This document shows positions 41,534-49,639 of a stretch of 64,000 nucleotides of DNA, in pieces. The stretch comes from Anaerolineales bacterium. GTDB lineage: Bacteria; Chloroflexota; Anaerolineae; Anaerolineales; UBA11579. Location of the stretch: the NCBI GenBank assembly GCA_026129305.1, contig JAHCII010000009.1, positions 1-64,000 of the forward strand. Direction: 5' to 3'. The notes beneath the pieces are model-generated. The model ran no database searches. It had not been told where the DNA came from and saw nothing but the letters and a program-made list of their open reading frames with translations. Every line of letters begins with the position of its first letter. Position 1 is the first letter of the stretch. The translations under genes and the position numbers were made by a program.

Positions 41534-42169
41534 ATGAAAACTTACGACATCACCTTGGATATTTCTGCGGAATTGCCTATCTGGCCGGGTCATGAAGGCT
41601 TGGTGCTGCAGCGTTTCGAAAAAATTGAAGATGGTTCAGTCGCCAATGTATCCCGCGTGGCGATGGGGGTGCACACCGGCACGCATGTGGATGCCCCGTA
41701 TCATTTTGTCAAAGATGGCAAAACAGTGGAGACGCTCTCGCTGAAGATCCTGGTGGGACGCGCCTATGTGATTCACCTCAAAGACGATGTTGGCGTGGTG
41801 ACACCCCAAGTGCTGGAGGCGGCCGGCATCCCACCGCGCACCCGCCGTGTGCTGATCCGCACGCGGAACTCCAAACAATGGGTGAAGGGTTACAAACCCT
41901 TTGCTGAGGATTATGTTGGGCTGGACAAAGCCGCGGCGGATTATTTGGTCAAGCGCGGCGTGAAGCTGGTGGGCGTGGACTATCTTTCGGTGGCGCCATT
42001 TGCGGAGCCTGCGCCCACTCACCAGGCTTTGCTAAAAGCCGGGGTGATCATCGTGGAGGGGCTGAATTTGTCACAAGTGTCCCAAGGCCGGTACAACTTC
42101 GTATGTTTGCCGCTGAAGCTGGTGGGCAGTGACGGGGCGCCGGCCCGCGCGATTTTGATGGGCGTGTGA
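41534..42169 (+). CDS. Cyclase-family metal hydrolase (kynurenine formamidase-like)
   Basis: 211-residue protein with the family's metal site GVHTGTHVDAPYHFV near residue 49, supplying His, Asp and His ligands. DITLDISAELPIWPGHEG lies at the N-terminus, and GVDYLSVAPF near 150 is typical. Members hydrolyse formamides or cyclic compounds, including N-formylkynurenine and isatin. The substrate is unknown here because no tryptophan-breakdown gene lies nearby. The next gene begins 4 nt after the stop. Confidence 0.87.
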   Translation: MKTYDITLDISAELPIWPGHEGLVLQRFEKIEDGSVANVSRVAMGVHTGTHVDAPYHFVKDGKTVETLSLKILVGRAYVIHLKDDVGVVTPQVLEAAGIPPRTRRVLIRTRNSKQWVKGYKPFAEDYVGLDKAAADYLVKRGVKLVGVDYLSVAPFAEPAPTHQALLKAGVIIVEGLNLSQVSQGRYNFVCLPLKLVGSDGAPARAILMGV

Positions 42170-42173
42170 TCTT

Positions 42174-42692
42174 GTGGACGACAAGGTTGCAATCCGCCCC
42201 GCCAGAGTGGGGGATGCGGGAGCAGTGGCGCGTGTTCATGTGGAGAGCTGGCGCAGTACCTATCGTGGCTTACTCCCCGAAAACTTCTTGAACAATTTAG
42301 ATATCCAGCGTCGCTTGGACTATTGGCGCAGCGTGTTCGAGAACGAATCGCCAGGTGAATTCGCCTTGGTGGCAGAGCACTCGACGCAGGGCGTGGTGGG
42401 CTTTGTCAGCGGCGGCCCAGCGCTCGAAGACCTTGGTCCGTACAGTGGACAAGTTTATGCAATCTATCTGTTGGCCTCGCAGCAAGGGCAGGGCATTGGC
42501 CGCGCGATGTTTGAAGGTGCACGCGGCTCGCTGGTTGAGCGAGACTACGCTGGCTTCATGCTGTGGGTATTGGAGGGCAACCCAACTTGCGGCTTCTACG
42601 AGCACATGGGAGGGCAGCTGATCGGGCGTAAAGAAGATCAGATCGGCGGTCAGCCTGTGACCGAGTTGGCCTATGGCTGGGCAAGTACCTAA
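42174..42692 (+). CDS. GNAT-family N-acetyltransferase
   Basis: 172 residues: RPARVGDAGAVARVHVESWRSTYRGLLP at the N-terminus and the acetyl-CoA loop LASQQGQGIGRAMFEGA near residue 100. GFYEHMGGQLIGRK lies near 141. A GTG start is used. Its 3' end overlaps the following acetyltransferase gene by 20 nt. The acceptor is unknown. Confidence 0.85.
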   Translation: MDDKVAIRPARVGDAGAVARVHVESWRSTYRGLLPENFLNNLDIQRRLDYWRSVFENESPGEFALVAEHSTQGVVGFVSGGPALEDLGPYSGQVYAIYLLASQQGQGIGRAMFEGARGSLVERDYAGFMLWVLEGNPTCGFYEHMGGQLIGRKEDQIGGQPVTELAYGWAST

Positions 42693-43272
42693 GTCCTTTC
42701 ACGTGAGATTGGCCAGCGTGGCGGATGCCGAGGCCATTCTGGCGATTTATGCGCCACTGGTGAGCCACTCTGCAGTCTCATTCGAAACTGAGCCGCCCTC
42801 TGTAACGGAAATGGCCGGGCGCGTTGAGCACACGCTGCCAGAATTTCCCTGGTTGGTGGCCGAAGGCGGAGGCGTTGTGCTGGGCTATGCCTATGCCAGC
42901 CGCTATCGTCCGCGGGCAGCGTATCAGTGGGCGGTGGAATGCTCAGTGTATGTGCACCCTGATGCGCGCCGCCAGGGCATTGCCAGCGCGCTGTACAAAG
43001 TGCTGTTTGCCATTCTGAGGCTACAAGGTTTTTACAAGGTCTATGCGGCGGTCACATTGCCCAACCTAGGCAGCGTGGCTGTGCACGAAGCCTTCGGCTT
43101 CCGCCAATTCGCCACCTATCGGGCCGTGGGCTATAAGCTGGGCGCCTGGCAGGATGTGGGCTGGTGGGAGATGGATCTGAGGGAACTGGCCGGAGAACCG
43201 GTTGCGCCAAAACCGTTCAACCAGTTGGCTGACAGCAGCGGGTTGGCGATAATTCTGTCAGCGACTAGCTAA
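42673..43272 (+). CDS. GNAT-family N-acetyltransferase, phosphinothricin-acetyltransferase type
   Basis: 199 residues. VRLASVADAEAILAIYAPLVSHSAVSFETEPPS in its N-terminal part, split here for length as VRLASVADAEAILAIY then SAVSFETEPPS, resembles the PAT/MnaT group. The acetyl-CoA loop is PDARRQGIASALYKVL near 95 and HEAFGFRQFATYRAVGYK near 137. This group acetylates phosphinothricin or methionine derivatives. The true substrate is unknown. It overlaps the upstream GNAT gene by 20 nt. Confidence 0.86.
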   Translation: MAGQVPKSFHVRLASVADAEAILAIYAPLVSHSAVSFETEPPSVTEMAGRVEHTLPEFPWLVAEGGGVVLGYAYASRYRPRAAYQWAVECSVYVHPDARRQGIASALYKVLFAILRLQGFYKVYAAVTLPNLGSVAVHEAFGFRQFATYRAVGYKLGAWQDVGWWEMDLRELAGEPVAPKPFNQLADSSGLAIILSATS

Positions 43273-43708
43273 TGCGTTGGATCTTCTTGAACAGTCTGCG
43301 GTCGAAGCCAGCCAGGTTACCAGGGCCCAGCTCTCCGGCGGCTGTTACCGCGGCCACCACATCGGCCCGCAGCTGATCCACATCCACACCGCGGCAAACC
43401 GCTGGCCAGGGGGCCAGCCATTTCTTGCAGCGTTCAAACATTTTGGCCATGCCAATGAAATTGTTGCGTTCTATTTGGAGGTAGACGACGCCGACCTGCA
43501 ATATGCCTTGGTAAAGGTGGCGAACGGGGCCGGGCTCTGCCCGCCAGGCGGCTTCCAGCGCTTCGTGAGCCTCCCAGTATTGGCCAGCGTCAAACAAAGC
43601 AATACCCTCTACCGCGGCAGGGTGCAAGGCACCCTGGCAGGCAGAGGGTATTTGCTGCGGTGTGACGAAGATTTCGTCAGGATTGCGAACCGGTGTGGTC
43701 TTACTCAA
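43265..43708 (-). CDS. DUF309-family protein
   Basis: About 147 residues with the DUF309 core GIALFDAGQYWEAHEALEAAW near residue 35 and HLYQGILQVGVVYLQIERNN near 65. It forms a helical bundle of unknown role. I chose the TTG at 43708, which overlaps the upstream gene's stop as TTGAGTAA; ATG codons at 43741 and 43750 would cause a 40-50 nt overlap. It is the last gene of the five-gene DUF2089 operon. Confidence 0.75.
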   Translation of the reverse strand: MSKTTPVRNPDEIFVTPQQIPSACQGALHPAAVEGIALFDAGQYWEAHEALEAAWRAEPGPVRHLYQGILQVGVVYLQIERNNFIGMAKMFERCKKWLAPWPAVCRGVDVDQLRADVVAAVTAAGELGPGNLAGFDRRLFKKIQRIS

Positions 43709-44069
43709 TGTAGATTTCCACGTGGTCGCCGTCTTCCTCATCGCGTACATCGATCACTTTTCCGGTCATGCCGCTGCGAATGGCTTCCATCAACTCTTCT
43801 TCTTGCACGCCCGGAACATATTTGGAGGCGATGCCCAGTCCGGCGCTCACCAGGCTCAGTGGTAAATTGACTGTCACCTTGTTTCGTCCGCTAAACAAAT
43901 CCGTCACCCGTACGCGCAGATAGCGGCCGTCGTCTGCTGTCACGCGACCGGGAGACGGGCGGCCAGAACCGCGCGTCAATGCTTCCAGAAGCTTGGCGCC
44001 GTCGGCCGGGCTGATCTTGCCGTCTTGGATCATTTGTAAAATCTTTAGTCGTTCTTCACTGGTTGCCAT
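43701..44069 (-). CDS. SHOCT-like domain protein
   Basis: 122 residues. The N-terminal SHOCT-like helical hairpin (EERLKILQMIQDGKISPAD, residues 5-23, then GAKLLEAL) is followed by a linker and a beta/alpha region ending in a strongly acidic tail (VRDEEDGDHVEIYIE). GGGAG precedes the ATG. The same hairpin occurs in the three genes upstream. Function is unknown; similar modules sit at the N-terminus of LiaX/YvlB-type envelope-stress proteins. Confidence 0.75.
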   Translation of the reverse strand: MATSEERLKILQMIQDGKISPADGAKLLEALTRGSGRPSPGRVTADDGRYLRVRVTDLFSGRNKVTVNLPLSLVSAGLGIASKYVPGVQEEELMEAIRSGMTGKVIDVRDEEDGDHVEIYIE

Positions 44070-44093
44070 GACTATCTCCCAATTAGACCGCGA

Positions 44094-44798
44094 TTAGCTG
44101 ATCTGGATGTCGACTGTTTCATCATCATCGTCGCTGTGGGCCTGGATGATGATCGGTTGGCCGTTCTCTTTGACCTGTTCAAAGGCACTCAGCAGGCCTT
44201 CAATATCCTCTAAATCCACTCCAGAGATATTCATGCGACCGCCAAAAAATCTCAGCACCTGGCTGGTCAGCTTAACCGGCAGAGGCAGGTCCAAGTTGAA
44301 GTTGCCCTCAGCATGCCCGACCGCCTTGCGCGAGCGAATACGGACACTGGCCCAGGGGCTTTGCCGGCTGGCCCAACCCAGCACGATCAGCAAAACGCCA
44401 AGCAGCATCGGTGCCCAGGCGCAGATAAAGGCCAGGCCCAGCGAGCCGTCCCGCAGATCGCTGCGCATCCAGCTGGCGGCCAGCACGGCCAGCAGACTGC
44501 CCGCCGCGATCGCCACCGCCCACCACCGGGACCGGCGAACTTTAGGGTCGATGACTTCGACCCGGCTGGTGTGACTTTCTTCTTTGGCGTCCTGGCTTGC
44601 GCCCGCTGCCCCCAATTGTTGTGCAGCCTCTTCAGGGTTAATTTCGCCGCGCTCCAGTTGCTCCAACACATCCATTGGGGAAGCTGCAGCCTTGCGGCTG
44701 GTTTGCGCGCCGGTCAACAATTCCGCGGCCTGTTCAATGCTTAGCTCGCCGCGCTCCAGGCGGTTGAGGATCTCGAGGCGTTCTGACGGGCTAGGCAT
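44094..44798 (-). CDS. Membrane protein with two tandem SHOCT-like hairpins
   Basis: 234 residues. Two copies of the hairpin lie near residues 5-30 (ERLEILNRLERGELSIEQ) and 42-66 (MDVLEQLERGEINPEE). Two transmembrane helices near 92-110 and 120-145 follow, then a C-terminal domain with NLDLPLPVKLTSQVLRFFGG and an acidic DDDDE tail resembling the 43701-44069 protein. GGAG lies 7 nt before the ATG at 44798. It overlaps the DUF4097 gene end. Function is unknown. Confidence 0.75.
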   Translation of the reverse strand: MPSPSERLEILNRLERGELSIEQAAELLTGAQTSRKAAASPMDVLEQLERGEINPEEAAQQLGAAGASQDAKEESHTSRVEVIDPKVRRSRWWAVAIAAGSLLAVLAASWMRSDLRDGSLGLAFICAWAPMLLGVLLIVLGWASRQSPWASVRIRSRKAVGHAEGNFNLDLPLPVKLTSQVLRFFGGRMNISGVDLEDIEGLLSAFEQVKENGQPIIIQAHSDDDDETVDIQIS

Positions 44799-46017
44799 CT
44801 TCATTCTCCACAGAGTTCGGCGGAGTGGGCGCTTCCGGAAGCATAGGCGGCTCGGGAGCCACTGGTGGTTCAGGAGGCTGCACGATCGGGCGACCTTCCA
44901 GAGCGTGCAGCAGCATCTCTGCCTCGGCGATGGAGATCTTCTTTTCTTGCAGCATGTTCAGCACCATGGCACGCTCTTTGGTATCCACGGGTTCAACGGG
45001 CCTGGCGGGCGGGGTGGGCGGCGACACAGTGCGGCCACGCCGACGGCTGGCGAGCTTCATTTCCAATTTGCGTTGGGTGCGGGCCACGCGCTCCTGAGCG
45101 CGTGCCGCAGCCCGTGAGCCGGAATGGCCCAGTCGCTCGCTGAGCGAGCTGAGCCGCTGGTTCAGCGCTTCCATCTGGGATTCCAATTGCTGGGTCACCT
45201 GGCCAGTGATCTCATCCGCCAGATTGTCCAGGTCGTCCACTGCGTCCAGGTCCACCAACAGCTCCTCATCCCGCTGGCGGCTGCGGATGTCTATGTGTCC
45301 GCCGGCTTTCAGCACGATCTGGCTGCCGCCCTCTCCCAGGACGAATTCATGCGTGCGGGTCTGGATGCGGGTCCTCTCATCTGGGCTGGTGACCAGGATG
45401 CTTTTGGCCTTGCTCTCCAAATGAATATTGGCGTCCATCGAATCGCGCAGGTCACAATGCAGGTTGCCGGCGGCTTCTACATGAACAGTATCCTCTAGCG
45501 TGCTCAGGCGCAGGTCAGCGTTACCGCTGGTCTTAACCTGGATGTTGCCTTCCACATCGCGCAGGCCCAGGCTGCCGCTGATGGTCTGCGCCTCCAGGTT
45601 GCCCTCAACATTGCGGATGGCGGCGCTGCCGCTGATATTGCGCACGCTCAGGTTCCCATCTACATTGCGGGCAGTGAAACTGCCAGCGATGTGCTCGGCG
45701 ACCGTATCACCCACCATGCGCAGGGTCAGCGAGCCGCCAATCTGATGCACCTTTAGGTCGCCTTCTACGTTGCTGATGTAGGCATCCCGGCCGACCTGAG
45801 CGATGCTCAGCGAGCTATCTTCCGGTATGCGCAGAACGCAGTCGCTGTCACAGGAGAGCGTCAGCCTGTCGTTTTGGAAGCTGTATTGCAGTGCATCTTC
45901 GCTTTGACCTTCGATGCGGATATTGCTGTCGCCGTGGCCTTTGATGTGCAAACTGCCTGCAATCGAACCGATTTGTATTTCAGGGTTGCTGCTCGAAGCC
46001 AGTTGTATGCGTGCCAT
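44791..46017 (-). CDS. DUF4097-type beta-repeat protein with C-terminal SHOCT-like hairpin
   Basis: 408 residues without signal peptide. Residues about 1-240 are a regular beta solenoid of roughly 20-residue rungs (for example GNLSVRNISGSAAIRNVEGN and NLEAQTISGSLGLRDVEGN), as in DUF4097/LiaX-like proteins. A coiled-coil and basic Arg-rich region lies near 265-325, then Pro-rich linkers around a helical hairpin KERAMVLNMLQEKKISIAE near 350. The start at 46017 is set by the fold and by the DUF2089 stop one base earlier. It may bind envelope components or assemble with the SHOCT proteins. That role is inference. Confidence 0.78.
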   Translation of the reverse strand: MARIQLASSSNPEIQIGSIAGSLHIKGHGDSNIRIEGQSEDALQYSFQNDRLTLSCDSDCVLRIPEDSSLSIAQVGRDAYISNVEGDLKVHQIGGSLTLRMVGDTVAEHIAGSFTARNVDGNLSVRNISGSAAIRNVEGNLEAQTISGSLGLRDVEGNIQVKTSGNADLRLSTLEDTVHVEAAGNLHCDLRDSMDANIHLESKAKSILVTSPDERTRIQTRTHEFVLGEGGSQIVLKAGGHIDIRSRQRDEELLVDLDAVDDLDNLADEITGQVTQQLESQMEALNQRLSSLSERLGHSGSRAAARAQERVARTQRKLEMKLASRRRGRTVSPPTPPARPVEPVDTKERAMVLNMLQEKKISIAEAEMLLHALEGRPIVQPPEPPVAPEPPMLPEAPTPPNSVENEDA

Positions 46018-46018
46018 T

Positions 46019-46405
46019 TTAGCTGCCTTCCTTTTCTTCAATGAGGCGCAAGGCCTCTTCGTAGCTGATCGTGCCGTGGTCCAGGTCGTCCAAGATGCGG
46101 CGGCGCTCTTCGTCGCCCAACCCGGCGAAGTCTTCTTCGCTGGGCTCATAGCCCAGACTGCGAATGATCTCCATCAGGCGGTTGCGGATGGTGGGGTAGG
46201 AAAGCCCCAGGTCGGCCTCCATGCGGGTGATCTTGCCTTGGTTGCGGACAAATAATTCCACGAAGGCCAATTGCTCTTCGCTCAGCTGGCTGAACGGACT
46301 GCCTTGAAAGCGACCTTCGATGCGCGTATCGCATTCGCGACAAGCCAAGCTGGTGACTAGCAGGTCGCCCTGGCAAACTGGACAAGTGTGGGGAGTGGGG
46401 TGCAT
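46019..46405 (-). CDS. DUF2089-family zinc-ribbon/HTH regulator
   Basis: 128 residues. A zinc ribbon made of CPVCQG and CRECDTRIEGRF at the N-terminus is followed by a sigma-like helix-turn-helix (FVRNQGKITRMEADLGLSYP, then TIRNRLMEII). The C-terminal hairpin ERRRILDDLDHGTISYEEAL is the same module seen in the three genes downstream. TAGGAG precedes the ATG. A strong promoter and a palindrome lie in its leader, so it likely autoregulates the operon. Confidence 0.88.
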   Translation of the reverse strand: MHPTPHTCPVCQGDLLVTSLACRECDTRIEGRFQGSPFSQLSEEQLAFVELFVRNQGKITRMEADLGLSYPTIRNRLMEIIRSLGYEPSEEDFAGLGDEERRRILDDLDHGTISYEEALRLIEEKEGS

Positions 46406-46421
46406 GTCATTCTCCTAAGCG

Positions 46422-46437
46422 CAAAATCAGGATTTTG
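46422..46437. promoter_or_regulatory. Inverted repeat in the DUF2089 leader
   Basis: CAAAATC, 2 bp, GATTTTG, located between the promoter and the ribosome site. It is a candidate binding site for the DUF2089 regulator. Confidence 0.5.
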
Positions 46438-46463
46438 ATTTCTTCACGCGGAAACATGCAACT

Positions 46464-46491
46464 ATTGTATAGATGTTTTAGCAAATGTCAA
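46464..46491 (-). promoter_or_regulatory. Sigma-70 promoter of the DUF2089 operon
   Basis: TTGACA (46486-46491) and TACAAT (46464-46469) with a 16-bp spacer on the minus strand, preceded by a very AT-rich, UP-element-like tract (46492-46515). It is the best-formed promoter in the window. Confidence 0.8.
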
Positions 46492-46542
46492 GAAAATATA
46501 TTAAATATTTTGATATTCCTATTCATTTTTCTCAACGCATGC

Positions 46543-47490
46543 TCAAGTTACTCCAAGAATCACGGCATTTTCCCCATTTTCGGTAGTAAGTGTGACGCCG
46601 GCCTGGTCGTGTGGTCGGCGCAGCACGGCCAGGGCTAGGTGGCCATCAGTGGGCGAAGCCGCCGCTGAGGTGATCTCACCGACGGGTTTGCCTTCTGCTC
46701 GCAGTCGCTGGCCCGGAGCCAAGGGTTGCTGGCTGCTGACTTGGGCCAGCTTGCGTACGACCTTGTCGTAGGTCACCTGGCGGGCCAGTACTTCCTGGCC
46801 GGTGTAGCAGCCCTTGGTAGCCGAGACCAGTCGATCCAGACCAAGTTCGAATGGCGTGTACTGGTGGTTGAATTCCGGGTCGCCCGGCAGACCGGCCTCA
46901 ATGCGCAACAGCTCACGTTGTGAGGTGTTCAGCTCTGGCAACTGCAGACTGGCTAGCAGGACTGGGGCAGCGGGTTTAGGCAGCAGGAGTAGAACACTGT
47001 ACGGGCTGCCGTAGCCGGATTGGGTGATCAGATGAACCGGATGCCCTTGCCACTCTGCCGCCCGCAGGCCATCCAGCGCTGCGACGGGTTCCAGACCCAG
47101 CCTGGCCAGAGCCTGCACCGCCAGCGGACCGTGCAGTTCAATTTGCGCATAGGCGTCGCTCTGGTCTTGGATGGCGACCTGGTCGTTGAAGAAGATGCGT
47201 TTTTGGAAGTAGGTTGCCAGCCCGGGGCCGTGCCCGGGTTGGGTCAGCATGAGCAGGCTGCCCCCGTCCTGGGCCAGGCTGAAGTGTTCCAGCACGCGGC
47301 CTTGGGCGGAAGTTAGTAGGCTGGGCACGACTTGCTGCGGGCTGAGCAAGCCGAGATCATTGCTGGTCTGCCGCTGCAAAAATTCCACATATGTATCGCC
47401 GGTGAAACGCAAAAGGCCGGGAGCGCTTAAGGTGAAGTAAGCAACACCTTCTTTGGCGGCCTGGTAGGCAGGTAGAGCTTGTCCGGTCAT
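46543..47490 (-). CDS. ygfZ: YgfZ-type folate-binding protein
   Basis: 315-residue GcvT-fold protein of the YgfZ/CAF17 group, which assists iron-sulfur cluster enzymes using tetrahydrofolate. The diagnostic motif KGCYTGQEVLARQVTYDKV near residue 229 contains the conserved Cys. The N-terminal part has LRFTGDTYVEFLQRQTSND. A TATTAT box lies 6 nt before the ATG. It is divergent from trxB, which could supply reduced thioredoxin. It is not the glycine-cleavage T protein; that activity is in the 8.1-11.2 kb fusion. Confidence 0.9.
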   Translation of the reverse strand: MTGQALPAYQAAKEGVAYFTLSAPGLLRFTGDTYVEFLQRQTSNDLGLLSPQQVVPSLLTSAQGRVLEHFSLAQDGGSLLMLTQPGHGPGLATYFQKRIFFNDQVAIQDQSDAYAQIELHGPLAVQALARLGLEPVAALDGLRAAEWQGHPVHLITQSGYGSPYSVLLLLPKPAAPVLLASLQLPELNTSQRELLRIEAGLPGDPEFNHQYTPFELGLDRLVSATKGCYTGQEVLARQVTYDKVVRKLAQVSSQQPLAPGQRLRAEGKPVGEITSAAASPTDGHLALAVLRRPHDQAGVTLTTENGENAVILGVT

Positions 47491-47520
47491 TATTCGATAA
47501 TAGCATGTGATCCGACGCTA

Positions 47521-47526
47521 TATAAT
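47521..47526 (+). promoter_or_regulatory. -10 box of trxB
   Basis: TATAAT 65 nt upstream of the trxB ATG. The intervening leader has no clear structure beyond its ribosome site. Confidence 0.45.
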
Positions 47527-47591
47527 CAGCTTGGTAATGAAAGGGACGCGGTCGGCGTCTAGGTAGTGAACCCATTGGATGAGGATGCACG

Positions 47592-48554
47592 ATGCTCGAA
47601 GTCAAACGCAATGCCAACAATTCTGCTTCACCGCCTGAGCATGTCAAAAATTTAATCTTAGGTTCTGGCCCGGCCGGGCTGAGCGCGGCCTTGTACACCG
47701 CCCGCGCCCAACTGGAGCCGGTGGTGTTGGCTGGCCAAGAGTATGGCGGCCAGGTATCCCAAACCCATATTGTGGAGAATTACCCCGGCTTTCCCGAAGC
47801 GGTGGGGGGCCCGGAACTGACCGAGCTGTTCCGCAAGCAAGCAGAGCGTTTCGGCGCGCGTGTGGTCTTTGATACGGCCACCCAAGTGGATCTAAGCCAG
47901 CGACCTTTCCGGGTCACGACCTATGAAAAGGTCTACCTGGCGGATACATTGATCATTGCCACCGGGGCCACGCCGCGGCACTTGGATGTGCCGGGCGAAG
48001 TGGAGCTGACCGGGCGCGGCGTTTCCTACTGCGGCACTTGCGATGGTTTCTTCTTCAAGGACAAGGATGTGATCGTGGTCGGCGGTGGGGACAGCGCCAT
48101 GGAAGAAGGTTCGTTCCTGACGCGCTTTGCCAACAACGTTACCGTGATCCACCGCCGCGAGGAATTCCGTGCGGGCGAATTGCTGCTGCAGCGCGCCCAG
48201 GAAAACCCGAAGATGAAATTCATCACCAACACGGTGGTTAACAGGATCGAAGGTCCTGAAGCGGTCAACACAGTGGAGCTGGAAGATATCGTCTCCGGCG
48301 AGAAGAAGAACTTCAAAACCGATGGCGTGTTTATCTTCATCGGCCACACGCCTAACACGCAATTGTTTGTCGGCCAGCTAGAGATGGACGCGGGCGGTTA
48401 TCTGATCGCCAATCAGTACATGGAGACCAGCGTCCCCGGCGTATTCGCTGCAGGCGAAGTGGCTGACCCGCATTTCCGGCAGGTGATTACTTCTGCGGGT
48501 ATGGGCGCCGCGGCGGGGATTCAGGCCACGCGTTTTCTCGAAGAAAACCCCTAA
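47592..48554 (+). CDS. trxB: Thioredoxin reductase
   Basis: 320-residue FAD/NADPH enzyme that reduces thioredoxin. FAD site GSGPAGLSAALYTARA lies near residue 23. The redox-active pair is in YCGTCDGFFF near 145, where CATC is more usual. NADPH site VVGGGDSAMEEG lies near 160, and GVFAAGEVADPHFRQ near 284 is the second FAD motif. The product supports nrdJ, whose C-terminal Cys need reduction. GAGG precedes the ATG. Confidence 0.92.
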   Translation: MLEVKRNANNSASPPEHVKNLILGSGPAGLSAALYTARAQLEPVVLAGQEYGGQVSQTHIVENYPGFPEAVGGPELTELFRKQAERFGARVVFDTATQVDLSQRPFRVTTYEKVYLADTLIIATGATPRHLDVPGEVELTGRGVSYCGTCDGFFFKDKDVIVVGGGDSAMEEGSFLTRFANNVTVIHRREEFRAGELLLQRAQENPKMKFITNTVVNRIEGPEAVNTVELEDIVSGEKKNFKTDGVFIFIGHTPNTQLFVGQLEMDAGGYLIANQYMETSVPGVFAAGEVADPHFRQVITSAGMGAAAGIQATRFLEENP

Positions 48555-48570
48555 ATACGAATGAAACCAG

Positions 48571-48605
48571 CAAACTGGGTGGTGCTTCCGCCCAGTTTGT
48601 TTTTT
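48571..48605 (+). terminator. Terminator of trxB
   Basis: CAAACTGGG ... CCCAGTTTG stem followed by six T, 16 nt after the stop. Confidence 0.85.
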
Positions 48606-48635
48606 AACCCAAGTTTTTGGGCAAATCTGCAATGT

Positions 48636-48641
48636 TATAAT
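48636..48641 (+). promoter_or_regulatory. -10 box of the mdh-gltA unit
   Basis: TATAAT 53 nt before the mdh ATG; a convincing -35 is not seen. Confidence 0.5.
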
Positions 48642-48694
48642 TCGTTTGTTTGAGCTATGCGTTCCCAAAACTTCCCTAAATTTCTGGAGCATGA

Positions 48695-49618
48695 ATGACT
48701 AAAGTTTCTATTGTCGGCGCCGGCATGACCGGTGCTACCGCGGCCCACTGGTTGGCTGAGCGCGAACTGGCGGACATTGCCCTGGTGGATGTGGTTGAAG
48801 GGATGCCGCAGGGCAAAGCCCTGGACCTGCTGCAGGCCATGCCGGTGATCGGCAAAGACGTGCGCGTGACGGGCAGCAATGACTACAAGGTCACCGAAGG
48901 GTCAGACATTGTGGTGATCACTGCCGGCCTGCCGCGTAAGCCGGGCATGAGCCGTGAAGATCTGCTTAACACCAATGCCGATATCGTCAAAAAAGCCACC
49001 GAAGAGACCCTCAAGCATTCCCCCAACGCCATCTACATTATCCTCACCAATCCGCTGGACACGATGTGCTACGTCACGATGAAGACCGGTGGCCTGCCGC
49101 GCGAACGCGTGATCGGCCAGGCCGGCATCCTTGATTCCGCTCGCATGCGCGCCTTTGTGGCCATGGAGCTGGGTGTCAGTGTGGAGAACATTAACTGCTA
49201 CGTGCTGGGCGGCCATGGCGACAGCATGGTGCCGTTGACGCGCCATTCGAACGTGGCTGGCGTCCCACTGAACGAGATGCTGCCCGCCGACCGGCTGGAA
49301 GCCATCGTGGAACGCACCCGTAAGGGTGGCGGCGAGATCGTTTCGCTGCTCAAGCAGGGCAGCGCCTTCTATGCGCCTTCTGTGGCAATCGCCCAGATGG
49401 TGGAAGCCATTTTGAAAGACAAGAACCTGATCGTGCCCAGTTCCATTTACTTGCAAGGTGAATATGGACAGAAGGACATTTTCTTTGGCGTGCCTGCACA
49501 GTTGGGCCGCAAGGGTCTGGTGAAGGTGATTGAGTACACGCTCAATGCAGAGGAACAGGCAGAGGTCGACAAGTCTGCGGCGGAAGTCAAAGCCAGCATG
49601 ACCGAACTGAAGATCTAG
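48695..49618 (+). CDS. mdh: Malate dehydrogenase (LDH-like)
   Basis: 307-residue NAD-dependent enzyme of the TCA cycle converting malate to oxaloacetate. Rossmann motif GAGMTGATAAHWLA near residue 7, adenosine-ribose Asp in ALVDVVEG near 29, substrate loop GLPRKPGMSREDLL near 77 (Arg), and the catalytic His in LGGHGDSMVP near 172 are all present. CTGGAG precedes the second of two close ATG codons; the first is out of frame. Citrate synthase follows after 21 nt. Confidence 0.93.
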   Translation: MTKVSIVGAGMTGATAAHWLAERELADIALVDVVEGMPQGKALDLLQAMPVIGKDVRVTGSNDYKVTEGSDIVVITAGLPRKPGMSREDLLNTNADIVKKATEETLKHSPNAIYIILTNPLDTMCYVTMKTGGLPRERVIGQAGILDSARMRAFVAMELGVSVENINCYVLGGHGDSMVPLTRHSNVAGVPLNEMLPADRLEAIVERTRKGGGEIVSLLKQGSAFYAPSVAIAQMVEAILKDKNLIVPSSIYLQGEYGQKDIFFGVPAQLGRKGLVKVIEYTLNAEEQAEVDKSAAEVKASMTELKI

Positions 49619-49639
49619 ACTGCCTGAGAAAGAAGAGAT

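Noticed and set aside
46543-47490. Second glycine-cleavage T protein
   Set aside because: The KGCYTGQE motif identifies the YgfZ subgroup rather than the aminomethyltransferase.
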